The position numbers and the translations under genes were made by a program. Of a stretch of DNA of 64,000 nucleotides, positions 35,401 through 45,008 are shown one piece after another. The notes under the pieces are model-generated. The model was given only the letters and a program-made list of their open reading frames with translations. It did not search any database and had not been told where the DNA came from. Within the stretch, counting starts at the first letter, position 1; every line of letters begins with the position of its first letter. The DNA is from Eubacterium sp. (lineage in GTDB: Bacteria > Bacillota > Clostridia > Oscillospirales > Acutalibacteraceae): positions 1 to 64,000 of the forward strand of contig JAFSTE010000021.1 of the NCBI GenBank assembly GCA_017450645.1. Reading direction: 5' to 3'.

Positions 35401-38400
35401 TCACAGGTATGAACACCGATGTTGTAGTAAGCATAGGTTTCTTCTGTACTTGCATACTTATCAAATACGCCGTAAGAGAAGACACCAATACCCTGTTCAA
35501 TGATGAAGTTAGCATATCTTTCTGCTCGGTTATCACCTGAGCCGGGGTCGGTATTCTTATTTACAGTCTGTGTACCGGTAAAGTCAATATGCATGTTCCA
35601 CGCATTGGTATCAGAGTTGCCTGTATCTATTAGTGGTAATGCGCGCGTAAGGCCGGCTGTATAGTAATCGTTGTTTGGATATGTAGCATTATACGTAGCC
35701 GGGTCGGTATAGTAACCGCTCATTACTCGTCTACCACCTTCATCACCATCGTGTTCCAATCCAAGAGAATATCTGTTTTCAGTGTTGCCAAATCTTGAAA
35801 GATCGCGTTTTTGAGAGTTAGTTGACGTATTGCCTAATCCCGATAATTTAAAGTAATTAGTATCTGTACCAGATGGCAAATTCAAAGCAGTAATCTCAGC
35901 ATCGGTTAAGTTACCGTATGTATATCTACCTTCATTACCCGAACTGCTTTGAGCAACATATGTATCAATAGTACTGTTATAAGTTGTATCAGCTGTTACC
36001 TTGCTCTTCAATTCACCCTGCAGGAGCATATAAGACGTTGCATTCCAACGCTTATCCATAGTTTTAGACCAATTAATATTTGAAGTTCTAAACCTAAACT
36101 TATAACCGGTAGGTTTTCCGGTATTATCAGTTGTAATAATACCGTATGGATTATTTGATATGTAATTATCCGTATTAGAATAATCGACATAATAATCTGC
36201 ATCAACAACACTTGAAGAAACTGTATATGAAGTTTCGTCGTCATTATTATGTTCAATAAGTCCATAAGAGCCGGAGTTAACACCTACATTAGAATTAAAA
36301 TCATCAAAGGATTTTTCTGTTTCGGTAGGAGTTTGATAGTTTGCAGACTTAGATTCAGCACTGCCAAATGTATCAAGGAACTTATATGTACCGGTTGAGT
36401 GTTTTTCGTCAGTAGGTGAAGTTCTCTTATTCCATACATATTTGGTTTCGATATCTGTTGCAAGACCCGAAGAGCTGATAAATCTGTCAAACAGTATGTG
36501 ACCCGCACGCATATCTTTATATCCGCTACCGTCTTTGTGAGTGTTCCTAATACCCTGAATTGTATGAGCCATTGCGGGGTTCGCCATTACATAACAGAAT
36601 TCAAACTCGTTATGCTGCGTGTTATCCGTAATATCGTTATATGTAATAATAAGTGATACACCCTTCTGACGGAAGGTGCCGGAGTCAGAATCAAAGTAAT
36701 AGTCAGATACACGACCTTGTAAGCCGTAGCGCCTCTTGAGCACATCGCCTTCTCCGCCGGTGCCAAGACCGTTTCTCTGAACAGCCTGCGCGTCAGTGTA
36801 ACTATTACCCTCAGCGTCAAACCAAAGGTTATCCCTGAGTGCAACAACGCTGAACTCACCGCCTACGTATTCGCCGTTCTTACAAATCTCTTCATCAGAG
36901 GTGCAGTAAACAGCAGTCGGGTTAGACAAATCAATCTTAGCAGGATATTCAAGCGTAATGGTTGTGCAACGCTCGCCCTGGTGAAGGTCGCTTGTACCGT
37001 ACAGGAAATCGTCAGAGATTTTGCGTCCGTACTTAGCGTAGCTATCGTTTATTTTATGCGTATAAATTACGCCGTCCATAGATACGCTGTCGCCAAGCGA
37101 GTTAACGTCTTCCATATGCGGGATTTCGCTGATTCTGTAAGTCCAGGTGTACTCGTAATCGTCTGTACAAATCATCGAAATGCCTGCTACGCCGTCGTGC
37201 ATACCGATTACACCCTCGTAAAGCGGAGTAGCACCGCCCTTTGGCTGCTTTGTAGTTGTATCGAAATCGGTGTCTTTATAGTACCTTGCGTAATATGTAT
37301 ACTTGCCCGACGAATTAGCTGTCGCGCTTCTTTCAATTACAATGTAATCTTTAAATGCGTCGCCGTTGTCGTCAGTACCGTACTCATAAGCAAGCATCGG
37401 GTCGGTATCGTCCTTAACAATGGTATACACATACTCTTTTGCGTAATCATAGTACTCGGTGTTCTTTAAATCGTTAGCACCGTAAACGCCCTCGATATCG
37501 GCTGCAGTAATTTCGCCATCGTCAAATGCGACCTTATCGCCGTCTTTATACTGGAACGGCATAAGCACGGGCCATCCCTGCTTGGTATAAGCAACCTGAT
37601 TTACCATATTAACGTTGCCTGTAACCTCGCTTTGACGCGTTGCAAGCGCGCCGTCAGGTAAAGCGTTCCAGCCTACCGTGTTATTAGCATACGGTCTTGC
37701 ATGAGCAGAGTTAAGTGTAATTCTATCACCGTCAGTGTCAACAGTCTTATAAACCGAGTTATGACCTGTTGATACCATCAGATAATCGTAGTTTGAAAGC
37801 TCAAACGGAGCCAAAATCTGACCGCCATGCGTTGCGTGTGTACTTGTATCAAGTGCACCAACACCGTTGTAGCCAACAAATCCGCTTGTCGGGTTTTCAG
37901 AACGGAATACACGCTCAAGATACGAGCCGCGATTCTGACCGTACGAAATATAAAGGTAATAATAACCGTTATCGTAAACTATGTACGCGCCCTCGCCCGA
38001 GCCGCCGTCAGAAGCGCCTTCTAATTCACTATTAATACCGTTGCAAAGGTAAGTGCCGTCAAACGCTGTAGTATAACTGTTTCCGTCACCGTCAGCGTAC
38101 AGAGTCTTAAGTGCTATACAGGTTGTTCCGCCCCATGAGCCGAACGCCATATAAAGCTTGTCGGTTTTAGGTTTATTTGTAGCCTTGTCATATTCGTAGT
38201 ATACACACGCGTCTATAGCGTTAGGTGCACCGTTAGACTTGTATACTATCTGCCTGTAGGTGTACGGACCTTCAATACTGCCCTGAGGAGCACCGTCACA
38301 AACAAATATTGCAGAATGTGCCGAGCCCCAGCTTGAGGTTGAGCCGTAGTACATCCATGTTCCGGTATACAGGTTAAACATAACGTGCGGTGCCCATACA

Positions 38401-41400
38401 AGATGACCGGCGCCGGTTCTGCTATCCTCTGCTGCGTAATCAAGAGCGTCCTTAATAGCAGTGTGATATTCGCCGCCGAACAGCTTCTGATTCTGATAAC
38501 CGCATCTGCCCGCGTCGTCACCGACAACCTCCCACTTGCCCTGGGCGTTCTTGTGGTAAATTGTCATGCCTGTACCGAAGGAGTATTCGTCAACTGCAGA
38601 AACGTCGTCACCTTTTGGACTTGGATTCAGTCCGCAGAAGTCAATAACTTCCTGACCTACAGTTGTACCTGCATTAAGTGTTACTTCTCTTTCGGCTTCA
38701 TCATCGTATGGGTTCATACCGTCAGCCGTGTAATTTACGCTATGCTTAAGCGTATAAACCGTAACGTTTGTCGGGTCGTGTGAAGTAGACGTAAACTCAG
38801 ACTTAACGTCAGCGTCGTCGCTGATGTACATATTGTTGATATCAAGCTGAGTCTTAACACCTGTGTAAATACGTACGTCGTCAAGGTACAAATCGAAGTC
38901 GTTGCCTTCCCACCTGTCGCCGTAGTCGAAGTACATATTTGTGCTGCCGCTTGTAATTAAGTTAAGAATTTCCTTAGCACAGTCTGCGTCGGACTTACCG
39001 CTGAAGGATGAGCCGTTTTTATTAGGATAGTTTGCCTTCATTTCGTGCGGCTCGCCGTTAGTATAAAGGGTTACGCCCTTGTCGGGGTCGATTGTAAGAA
39101 CAACATTTACCCAATGTCCGCGGTTGTTGCCCGCTGCGTGACCGGTCGGGTCCTGATTTTCCTGAACATAGTCCATATAATCGTTGCCCTGAGTCTTACA
39201 GATGGAGTTAACACCGTTAACCTCAATCAGATAGTAGCCCTGACCGTTAGTTTCGTTACCGTCGTCGAACGCGATAGCGTTACGCCACGGATAACCCGTC
39301 GGGTCGCCCGAAGCATCAAGGTTTGTGCAATTGCCATTCTTTTCAAGATAACGCCAGAAGCTGATTGTAACGCCCTTAGCCTTAGCTACTTCCGCAGTAC
39401 CTACAGTATTGTCAGCAAGCGGATTTTGAGTAAACTGAATGTAGTTACCCGGAGCGGTGCCGTTAGCGTTAATCTTAAGAACCTTGCTTCTCCAGTCGGG
39501 CGAGTTGCCGTTTTCGTCAACATAGCCCGCGCCGTCAACTATCGACGCAGCGTCGTTGCTTCTTAAAGTAGCGGTTTTGCCGTTACCAAAGGTAAGCGTT
39601 GTGCCGCTGATAGAAGCGTTATCAAACGACTCGTGCATAACCTCGTCGCTAGTGTAATTTGTAGTGTTTACAAAGGTTTGCTTAGCGTAAGCAAAATACT
39701 GGTCGCTATACAGGTATGCAGTGATTGTAACAGCGTGCGCGCTTGTTAAATCGGGCTGAGTGCCGCCGTTTGTGCCTGCGTCTATCCTGATGCCGTTAGT
39801 CTTGTCGTAAGTATAATAAGTATTGTCAAGTACGCCGTCAACCTCAACCTGATAATAAACAGTATCATCATAGTTGTAATTGGTAATTGCGTCGCTGATA
39901 TCCTTTGTAGAAATAAACAGCGTTGAAGAGTTTTTAAACTCGGTTTTTGAATACTCGTTTTGCGCACTTACGGGTGTTGAAGAGTAAACGTAGAACTGCT
40001 CGTTTTTGCGTATCTTAACGCTGCGAACAGCGGATTCTGAGAAGCCGTAAACCTGCTTAAAGTAAACGGTTACGCTAGCCTTAGTGCTGTTGTCGCCAAA
40101 CGGCGTAATATAGCTGTCGTACTGCTGCCAGTCAGTGCCGTTGTAGCTGTAATACGTGTGGCCTAAAAGGTTGCAGGTTGTTGAAGCCTTGATTTTTTCT
40201 GTAGCGCCGATAGCCTGATTTGCGGTGATGTTAGCTGTATTATTCTCATTTCTGATTAACGGACGCGACAGGAAGTGAACTGTTACACCTTCAGCGTCGT
40301 CGGAGTATACGCCGTTACGAATTGAGCGAACGTATATCGTCTTGCTTGCGTATGTATCTGCGCCCTGTTTGTCAAACGGCAGTACAGGGTCGCTGCCCGT
40401 AAATTCAGTCCATTCACCGTTATCAATCTTATACTGCAAGGTGCAGCCGCCAAGCGGGTCTGCGTCTGACAGCGTAAAGCCGTGAGTCGTATCGAGATAT
40501 TCGCCGTCAATTACGCTGACATTTGGCGCGTAAGGCGTTCTGTTAACAGTAATTGATTTAACGTTTGAGTAAGAAGCAGCAGCGTTTACGTTTGAGTTAA
40601 ACTCGCCGCCGTATCTCTGGCGTGTGTAAACAGTTACCGTAGTTGCATTTGTGTTATCAAACGGAGCAAATGCATCCGTATACTCGTGCCATACTATTGA
40701 GCCGCCGCCAATCTGTATTGCATACTCTAAGCCGCTTGTGTAGCCCGTAGTGTTTGCGGTAAGCGAAATAGACTGACTTGCGCTGAGCTTTGTGCCGTCG
40801 CTTACGCTGAACGAAGGACGAACAAGGAAGGTAACCGTTGTTCCTGCGGATTCTACGGAACTAATGCCGTTTCTTGTTGCGCGAACATAGATAGTCTTGC
40901 TGTTATTAGTATCCTGATCCTGCGAGCCAAACGGATAAACCTTTTCTGAGTAGGTTTGCCAATCTCCGTTGTCAATCTTATATTGCAGTGTGCAGCCGCC
41001 CTTGGCGTCAGTGTTTGTCAACGTAAAGCCGTTTGCGCCGACAGACGAGCTTTGACCAAGGTAGGTATGGTCAACGTTAAGCGTCGGAGTTTCGGGGATT
41101 TCCTTAATTTGCAGGTTACGAACTGCTGAGTAAGAAGCTGTGCTGCCGTTGTGGCTTGCACTGAATGTGCCGCTTCTCTGGCAAATCTTAACATTAATCA
41201 GCGTTCTTTCTTCACCTACTGCGTTAAACGGAGCAAAAGGCTCTGAGTATTCAACCCAGGTTGAGCCGCCGTCAAGGCTGTACTCCAAGCCGTCGGTGTA
41301 TTTGTTGCCGCTGTCGTCGCTGTTGGTGGTGGGAACAATCGTAATTGCGTCCTCGGTGTTGATGTTTACAACAGCGCCGTCGGACGAACCTGTGCAATAA

Positions 41401-44400
41401 TTCGTGCCGCCAATTTGATAATACGGACGCGTCAAAAATCTAACCGTTCTGCTTGTTTCAGTCGATTGCTTTTCGTGCCTTAATGAATATGCAAAAACCG
41501 TCTTTTTGCCCTGTGTGTCAAAATCCTGACCGTCAAATGGTTTTGGCTTATGTTCATTGTCATATGTTGCCCAGCTGCTGTTATCAATCTTATACTTGAT
41601 AGTGGAAGCAGTGTCGTCGCTGCCGTCGTTTGCAGTGATTGTAACAGTGTTTGTGCCAACCTGGTCGCCAAGATAAACGTTGCTTGAAATAGTCGGAGCG
41701 CCCGGAGTTTTCTTAAGCGTGATTGAATATACGGGCGAATACTGGGTGTCGCACTGCTCCCTTACATAAAGCGTAAGACTTGTTGCAGTTGCGTTGGTAA
41801 CGCCGTCACTGGCAATATCGTCTGTATTTGCTGTGCCAAACGGTGTGATACCGTCAGTAGCAGAATACGTTGCATAATGCGCAAAGTTGTCGTAACTGTA
41901 CTGCATTGTGCCGCCGGAATTAGCGGTTGAAGTAAGCGTTACAGTGTCGCTTGCGGTAAGCTGTGTGTTGTTTACACAGCTGATTGTCGGGTGCGACAGG
42001 AAGTTAACTATATATTCTACGCCGTTATCAGAGTAAATAGGCTCACCGGATTCGGGAGTATACTTAGACCATACCATGTACTTTTTAACTACATTGGTTT
42101 CATCTGTTAAACCGCTAAACGGTGCAAAAGCAGCAGAATACGTTTGATACCCGCTATAGTCGCCGTAGGTGCTGCCGCCGTCTGTAGAAACGGCAACCTT
42201 ATAAACCGTACTTACACGCGCAGAACTGCCGCTAACGGTATCGTTATTGGTCAAGGTAATTGTACCGTTAGTACCGAGATAATACTGTCCGCCGGACAGA
42301 GAGTTGCTGATACTAACACCCGGCTTGTGCAATTCGAGCAGGCTAAGACCGTTAAATGCACTCAACAAAGCCTCTGCTGCATTTTTAGGTGCATTTTGGC
42401 TTATGTCGTAGTTACTCGAGCTGTCAAGGTGGTTACCGTTATTATCAAGCGCTTTCATAACATTCTGCGCAGCAGTATATGCAGATGCAAATGTGTTATA
42501 ACCGGTAAGAGTTTTAGTCTGACCGCCAACTGTAACCTGACCGTTATTAGCGATTAAATCGCGTACCGAGAAAACCTGTCCGTCAAGTGCAGACCCTGCA
42601 AGACTGGTAGGAGCGCCACTGTAATCCATAGCATTTCTAAGCTTTATATACTGCAGCTCGTTATCTTCGTCAGGTGCGCTTACGTTATTAATAGCAGTTG
42701 CAGCTGCAGTTGCAGCATCTTGCGCGTTAGTGTAGCAAGTACCGACGTTACTGTCATTAGCACTGCTAAAATAGCTTGTAATATTATAACTGGTGGCTGT
42801 GTCACAAGCAGTCATTATACTTGCTAATCCGCCTTCTTTATAATCATTAACATGAGCGAAATAATCTGTTAGCACATCAATTGCATGAGTAACTTGATAA
42901 TAATTGACAACATAAATATTAGTGCTAATAGATGAAGTACCCGGACTTGTAATATTGCTATTACTGCCCTTATCTTGTGTGATTTTTAACCTAAACGTTA
43001 ATCCAGATTTATTTAATGCACCATTATTTAAAGCCTTAAAACGCGCAATATTTACCCAATATCTTTTTTTAGAATCGCCGTCTTTAGACAATGTATGCGC
43101 TTTTGTATTACTGCTTGAATAACCTAATGAACACAAATTTCCATCATTCTTATCTTGACCATTCGTATTTGTATCCGTATTAACGTAATGAACTCCATAA
43201 GTGCCATTCCAACCTTGCTGATAACCATGCCAATATCTGGTTACTTGAAGATTAGCATCGTCATTTAAGTCTACCCATTGAATAGTTCTATAAGAATTAT
43301 CACTTGTATTCGCATAAGCTTCAACACCTACAGGAAAATACAAATTGTTCAAATCGCCATTATAATACAGAACTATTTTTGAAGGGGCAAATCCTTTAAA
43401 GAAAGTTCTTTTATCAGTTGCCCAGTCTTTATAGCCAACACCGGAATACCCGTCAGAAAAAGACATTCCGGCAGTTCCTTCGCCAGGTGCATATAGTACA
43501 TTAGAAAAACCACCTGTAGCAATTGTACCTAAATAAACATTGGCTGTACCTGTATATGGACTCCAAGGTGTCATATTAGAAATTGACGCACCAAGGTTAG
43601 CACATGCTGAAAGCAGCTGCGATACATTAGAATCACCGTATGTGTAGGCATCCCAAGCTTCGTTAAGGTCAACATAAGCGTTATATGATGCGGACATATT
43701 CTTATAAACCGTATCGCTTAGCATCGCCTCGTAATCAGACATCATATCCTTAGCCATAGCATCGGTAAGTTCCTGAGTTGTGAGAGCTTTATTATAAATA
43801 CAGAAGTTTCTCAACGAACCGTTAAATGTACCATCGCCCCATCTGCCTGTGCAAAAATAGTTTTGATTAAAGCCACCTATAGCATTAAGAGCAGCAGTAA
43901 GGTTTGCTGTAGTATATGTGTCACCGTGGTGCAAAGTATTAACTTTAGTACCATTAATATAGTAATCAATAGCAGTAGTAGTAATATTAATCGTACAATG
44001 ATAAACTCTGCCTATAGTAAAATGATAATCTGGATATACATTAAGAAGCTGAGTACCACTACCATTTACATAACCAATAAACAGCGAGTTATCACTGTAA
44101 CCGCCATCATTAGCCATCCAGCTCGTGGTACCGGAAATATAAAACGAATTACTCGAAGCATTTCCGGAACCTGAGTATTCAGCAGAACCCATAGAAAGGA
44201 TATGGCGATGCCATTCGTTATCGTCTTTTCTAAATGCAAAGGATATAGTCATACCTGTGCTTGACGAAATACTATTTGTAACATTTAATCCTGGCTTAAT
44301 ACGCACATAACCGTTATTAGAAAAGTCATGCATACCGTCGGCACTATCATAATTAGTGTCACCGCTTTTCCATTCTAAAGCACTATTGTCACCTGAAACA

Positions 44401-44564
44401 TCGTCATGCCAAATGTTGCTAGTAGAAAAGAATCTTGCTTTAAGATTTCCGCTAACATCGGTAGAATATGCGGACGCAGTTATGGCGGTAATTGGAATTG
44501 TGGTTACCACCATAAGTATTGACAAAATGATAGATAATAATTTTTTGCCTAATTTCTTTGTCAT
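32433..44564 (-). CDS. Giant secreted multidomain protein with GH43 arabinanase-like domain
   Basis: About 4,043 residues. The ATG at 44564 follows GGAGG and starts a Sec signal peptide ending near ITASA. A LamG/concanavalin-like domain (about 30-270) is followed by helical FIVAR-like segments, a beta-sandwich array (about 750-1535), a second LamG-like domain (about 1640-1900), and a GH43 five-blade segment (about 2040-2300). That segment contains WAPHV, NAIDACVY (modulator Asp), GEGAYIVYDNGYYYLY (acid Glu) and STGHNSVY, as in endo-1,5-arabinanases. The first-blade catalytic Asp is not evident. About 1,700 residues of unrecognised sequence follow, including a helical stretch and an InlB-like segment (FYTFDGWTV). 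No LPxTG, dockerin or S-layer domain ends it. The predicted role, plant arabinan binding or cleavage, is an inference. Confidence 0.85.
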   Translation of the reverse strand: MTKKLGKKLLSIILSILMVVTTIPITAITASAYSTDVSGNLKARFFSTSNIWHDDVSGDNSALEWKSGDTNYDSADGMHDFSNNGYVRIKPGLNVTNSISSSTGMTISFAFRKDDNEWHRHILSMGSAEYSGSGNASSNSFYISGTTSWMANDGGYSDNSLFIGYVNGSGTQLLNVYPDYHFTIGRVYHCTINITTTAIDYYINGTKVNTLHHGDTYTTANLTAALNAIGGFNQNYFCTGRWGDGTFNGSLRNFCIYNKALTTQELTDAMAKDMMSDYEAMLSDTVYKNMSASYNAYVDLNEAWDAYTYGDSNVSQLLSACANLGASISNMTPWSPYTGTANVYLGTIATGGFSNVLYAPGEGTAGMSFSDGYSGVGYKDWATDKRTFFKGFAPSKIVLYYNGDLNNLYFPVGVEAYANTSDNSYRTIQWVDLNDDANLQVTRYWHGYQQGWNGTYGVHYVNTDTNTNGQDKNDGNLCSLGYSSSNTKAHTLSKDGDSKKRYWVNIARFKALNNGALNKSGLTFRLKITQDKGSNSNITSPGTSSISTNIYVVNYYQVTHAIDVLTDYFAHVNDYKEGGLASIMTACDTATSYNITSYFSSANDSNVGTCYTNAQDAATAAATAINNVSAPDEDNELQYIKLRNAMDYSGAPTSLAGSALDGQVFSVRDLIANNGQVTVGGQTKTLTGYNTFASAYTAAQNVMKALDNNGNHLDSSSNYDISQNAPKNAAEALLSAFNGLSLLELHKPGVSISNSLSGGQYYLGTNGTITLTNNDTVSGSSARVSTVYKVAVSTDGGSTYGDYSGYQTYSAAFAPFSGLTDETNVVKKYMVWSKYTPESGEPIYSDNGVEYIVNFLSHPTISCVNNTQLTASDTVTLTSTANSGGTMQYSYDNFAHYATYSATDGITPFGTANTDDIASDGVTNATATSLTLYVREQCDTQYSPVYSITLKKTPGAPTISSNVYLGDQVGTNTVTITANDGSDDTASTIKYKIDNSSWATYDNEHKPKPFDGQDFDTQGKKTVFAYSLRHEKQSTETSRTVRFLTRPYYQIGGTNYCTGSSDGAVVNINTEDAITIVPTTNSDDSGNKYTDGLEYSLDGGSTWVEYSEPFAPFNAVGEERTLINVKICQRSGTFSASHNGSTASYSAVRNLQIKEIPETPTLNVDHTYLGQSSSVGANGFTLTNTDAKGGCTLQYKIDNGDWQTYSEKVYPFGSQDQDTNNSKTIYVRATRNGISSVESAGTTVTFLVRPSFSVSDGTKLSASQSISLTANTTGYTSGLEYAIQIGGGSIVWHEYTDAFAPFDNTNATTVTVYTRQRYGGEFNSNVNAAASYSNVKSITVNRTPYAPNVSVIDGEYLDTTHGFTLSDADPLGGCTLQYKIDNGEWTEFTGSDPVLPFDKQGADTYASKTIYVRSIRNGVYSDDAEGVTVHFLSRPLIRNENNTANITANQAIGATEKIKASTTCNLLGHTYYSYNGTDWQQYDSYITPFGDNSTKASVTVYFKQVYGFSESAVRSVKIRKNEQFYVYSSTPVSAQNEYSKTEFKNSSTLFISTKDISDAITNYNYDDTVYYQVEVDGVLDNTYYTYDKTNGIRIDAGTNGGTQPDLTSAHAVTITAYLYSDQYFAYAKQTFVNTTNYTSDEVMHESFDNASISGTTLTFGNGKTATLRSNDAASIVDGAGYVDENGNSPDWRSKVLKINANGTAPGNYIQFTQNPLADNTVGTAEVAKAKGVTISFWRYLEKNGNCTNLDASGDPTGYPWRNAIAFDDGNETNGQGYYLIEVNGVNSICKTQGNDYMDYVQENQDPTGHAAGNNRGHWVNVVLTIDPDKGVTLYTNGEPHEMKANYPNKNGSSFSGKSDADCAKEILNLITSGSTNMYFDYGDRWEGNDFDLYLDDVRIYTGVKTQLDINNMYISDDADVKSEFTSTSHDPTNVTVYTLKHSVNYTADGMNPYDDEAEREVTLNAGTTVGQEVIDFCGLNPSPKGDDVSAVDEYSFGTGMTIYHKNAQGKWEVVGDDAGRCGYQNQKLFGGEYHTAIKDALDYAAEDSRTGAGHLVWAPHVMFNLYTGTWMYYGSTSSWGSAHSAIFVCDGAPQGSIEGPYTYRQIVYKSNGAPNAIDACVYYEYDKATNKPKTDKLYMAFGSWGGTTCIALKTLYADGDGNSYTTAFDGTYLCNGINSELEGASDGGSGEGAYIVYDNGYYYLYISYGQNRGSYLERVFRSENPTSGFVGYNGVGALDTSTHATHGGQILAPFELSNYDYLMVSTGHNSVYKTVDTDGDRITLNSAHARPYANNTVGWNALPDGALATRQSEVTGNVNMVNQVAYTKQGWPVLMPFQYKDGDKVAFDDGEITAADIEGVYGANDLKNTEYYDYAKEYVYTIVKDDTDPMLAYEYGTDDNGDAFKDYIVIERSATANSSGKYTYYARYYKDTDFDTTTKQPKGGATPLYEGVIGMHDGVAGISMICTDDYEYTWTYRISEIPHMEDVNSLGDSVSMDGVIYTHKINDSYAKYGRKISDDFLYGTSDLHQGERCTTITLEYPAKIDLSNPTAVYCTSDEEICKNGEYVGGEFSVVALRDNLWFDAEGNSYTDAQAVQRNGLGTGGEGDVLKRRYGLQGRVSDYYFDSDSGTFRQKGVSLIITYNDITDNTQHNEFEFCYVMANPAMAHTIQGIRNTHKDGSGYKDMRAGHILFDRFISSSGLATDIETKYVWNKRTSPTDEKHSTGTYKFLDTFGSAESKSANYQTPTETEKSFDDFNSNVGVNSGSYGLIEHNNDDETSYTVSSSVVDADYYVDYSNTDNYISNNPYGIITTDNTGKPTGYKFRFRTSNINWSKTMDKRWNATSYMLLQGELKSKVTADTTYNSTIDTYVAQSSSGNEGRYTYGNLTDAEITALNLPSGTDTNYFKLSGLGNTSTNSQKRDLSRFGNTENRYSLGLEHDGDEGGRRVMSGYYTDPATYNATYPNNDYYTAGLTRALPLIDTGNSDTNAWNMHIDFTGTQTVNKNTDPGSGDNRAERYANFIIEQGIGVFSYGVFDKYASTEETYAYYNIGVHTCDKGAARAFAENYLRKRLAVDVDPETKEVTVKTDANGAPIYLKKTGTDQSGKPIYEETNDVDEADIINPADYTIESYKNYIDKVAELNWFVENPTNTTFKDYAGSGSNASTEYVTAYTTVDGVSVPIYNTTKSGSKLVGSGTTNTDTVQAKLIQDVIDAYENLFEVTDYSTAQEDYVKIELLDGETETTTAADVDTIKFYPDVEHQEEPEVISKGDYTPDSWEEFVEFSMDIANAFKYDTTKPAKDKDSWRNVELTVEHYRQLQEIFENAEDSLIPAVDLDELNDTYNAKWGATSSAGAADGSVKGGVFTSNAKTVGGTSFGAGDQVYTYASWDSLKDNCINTYDTYLDDSVGNTDYPRRQKDTFDGDDITGGGESEADIEYIVGEYELTGVVKYEFGDVTYYAPHYGDTKSAVQLEVLDAADDLDSKHMTLVDIPAAYESFNSAKAVVDGLDFDMYTNDGQGLIRDASVSTNNSVYATSEEIAVYNEIVGASVTGTVKKTGLSETDAKTAELLSAVSTVNESKNNNGEYTYIKYFRIQFSAQFDDDSDDSSLPAGSTINNNQVIKAKYGEQLNLDLATIYPQDIDTSALDLDDYTVVNWSISMFDGVHSESALSGKPAASQKASSTNGRVLSKIANCNMAIVAELSKKNNVGTSNRYNIYDCYGSVIDVVYGDGYTLEDNNQKLTIEGVGEISYKKIPFYTFDGWTVRNEGNNVFSCKPSYNTSERFNISVTGSTEDIDNVSYEYDTKIIRDYDTSNGDFAAWAVKVNRGTNEVPNYKYQIASYNSTITFFVCANEEYIPIINTSSDDDNPNYQTIDGVTISADSIDGELTVLGNIDADDLVTNKIKNRAPFISLQNVTMKLTQARAFARVTQDANNSTSISVLYRQNSATDSQMKIGVSGTVRRNITSTLSTGQFTFTLNNKWSTAGDGHEAGDPKPFADSLTCITFRAFVNYDLEYVAHQTSSTSGDATATINATDYSNTMIAYKTV
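39960..42330 (-). repeat. Tandem two-module beta-sandwich repeats in the giant gene
   Basis: The encoded segment repeats a pair of modules of about 185-205 residues. Module A has the core YKIDNGxW...YPFGxQxxDT...KTIYVRxxRNG. Module B has LEYSxDGGS...EYxxxFAPF...VYTRQRxG, and A ends in FLxRP (copies near 41995, 41440, 40828 and 40270). Spacing between copies is 556-612 nt. They resemble chitobiase-C-terminal or FN3-like stalk domains, but the family is not certain. Confidence 0.8.
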
Positions 44565-44819
44565 TATATTACCTCCATTCATGATAATAGACATATATAT
44601 TGCAATTCGCTTTAAATTTACTGACTACATATAAAGCAAAACCACAATATATTGTTTGTTAACGGTTACTGCCTACAACATACATACTTAGCTCAATATT
44701 GAAAACAATAACCTATAGTATTATTCATTTTAATTATACAACATTTGTATATAAAAGTAAAGCAAAATATTAACAAATTATGAATTTTTTTTATAAATAT
44801 AAAAAAGATGTATGAAATA
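44565..44819 (-). promoter_or_regulatory. AT-rich leader/promoter region of the giant gene
   Basis: This stretch holds no gene. A ribosome-binding site GGAGG lies just before 44564. A TATAAT-like box occurs near 44735, but no convincing -35 pairs with it, so the promoter is uncertain. TTTGTTAAC at 44655-44663 also occurs at 32292-32300 at the other end of the giant gene. The leader could be 100-170 nt long. Confidence 0.4.
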
Positions 44820-44885
44820 ATAAAAATTCTCAACTCTCCATTCTCAATTCTTAACTCTCCATTCTCAATTCTCAATTCTCAATTA
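44820..44885. repeat. Short tandem repeat AACTCTCCATTCTCAATTCT
   Basis: Two near-perfect copies of a 21-nt unit followed by shorter AATTCTC units. It is non-coding and sits between the giant gene leader and the hairpins behind the LRR gene. Similar AATTAAGAATTATG wording occurs at 56503-56517. Confidence 0.7.
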
Positions 44886-44889
44886 AAAT

Positions 44890-44976
44890 AGCTCCCCTGC
44901 ATAACACAGAGGAGCTGCCGGACATGACTGTAAATACAGCCAACATAGGAGTTCCCTCGTTTCTGACCTCGAGGGA
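44890..44976 (-). terminator. Two hairpins after the LRR gene
   Basis: Hairpin one pairs AGCTCC (44890-44895) with GGAGCT (44911-44916), followed on the minus strand by ATTTTAATT. Hairpin two pairs TCCCTCG (44953-44959) with CGAGGGA (44970-44976). Neither has a strong U-run, so termination is likely but not certain. Confidence 0.45.
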
Positions 44977-45008
44977 GTTATGAAAAAAAGTTGTCAGCAA
45001 ATGACTTT

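Noticed and set aside
32433-44564. Possible assembly fusion of several genes into one giant gene
   Set aside because: The frame is unbroken for over 12 kb with one signal peptide, no internal ribosome-binding site or terminator noticed, and repeat modules continue smoothly.
44693-44875. A 60-codon minus-strand frame
   Set aside because: It reads through the short tandem repeat, giving a low-complexity peptide without a ribosome-binding site.
44820-44885. Possible CRISPR array
   Set aside because: Units are directly adjacent with no unique spacers, and no cas genes are present.
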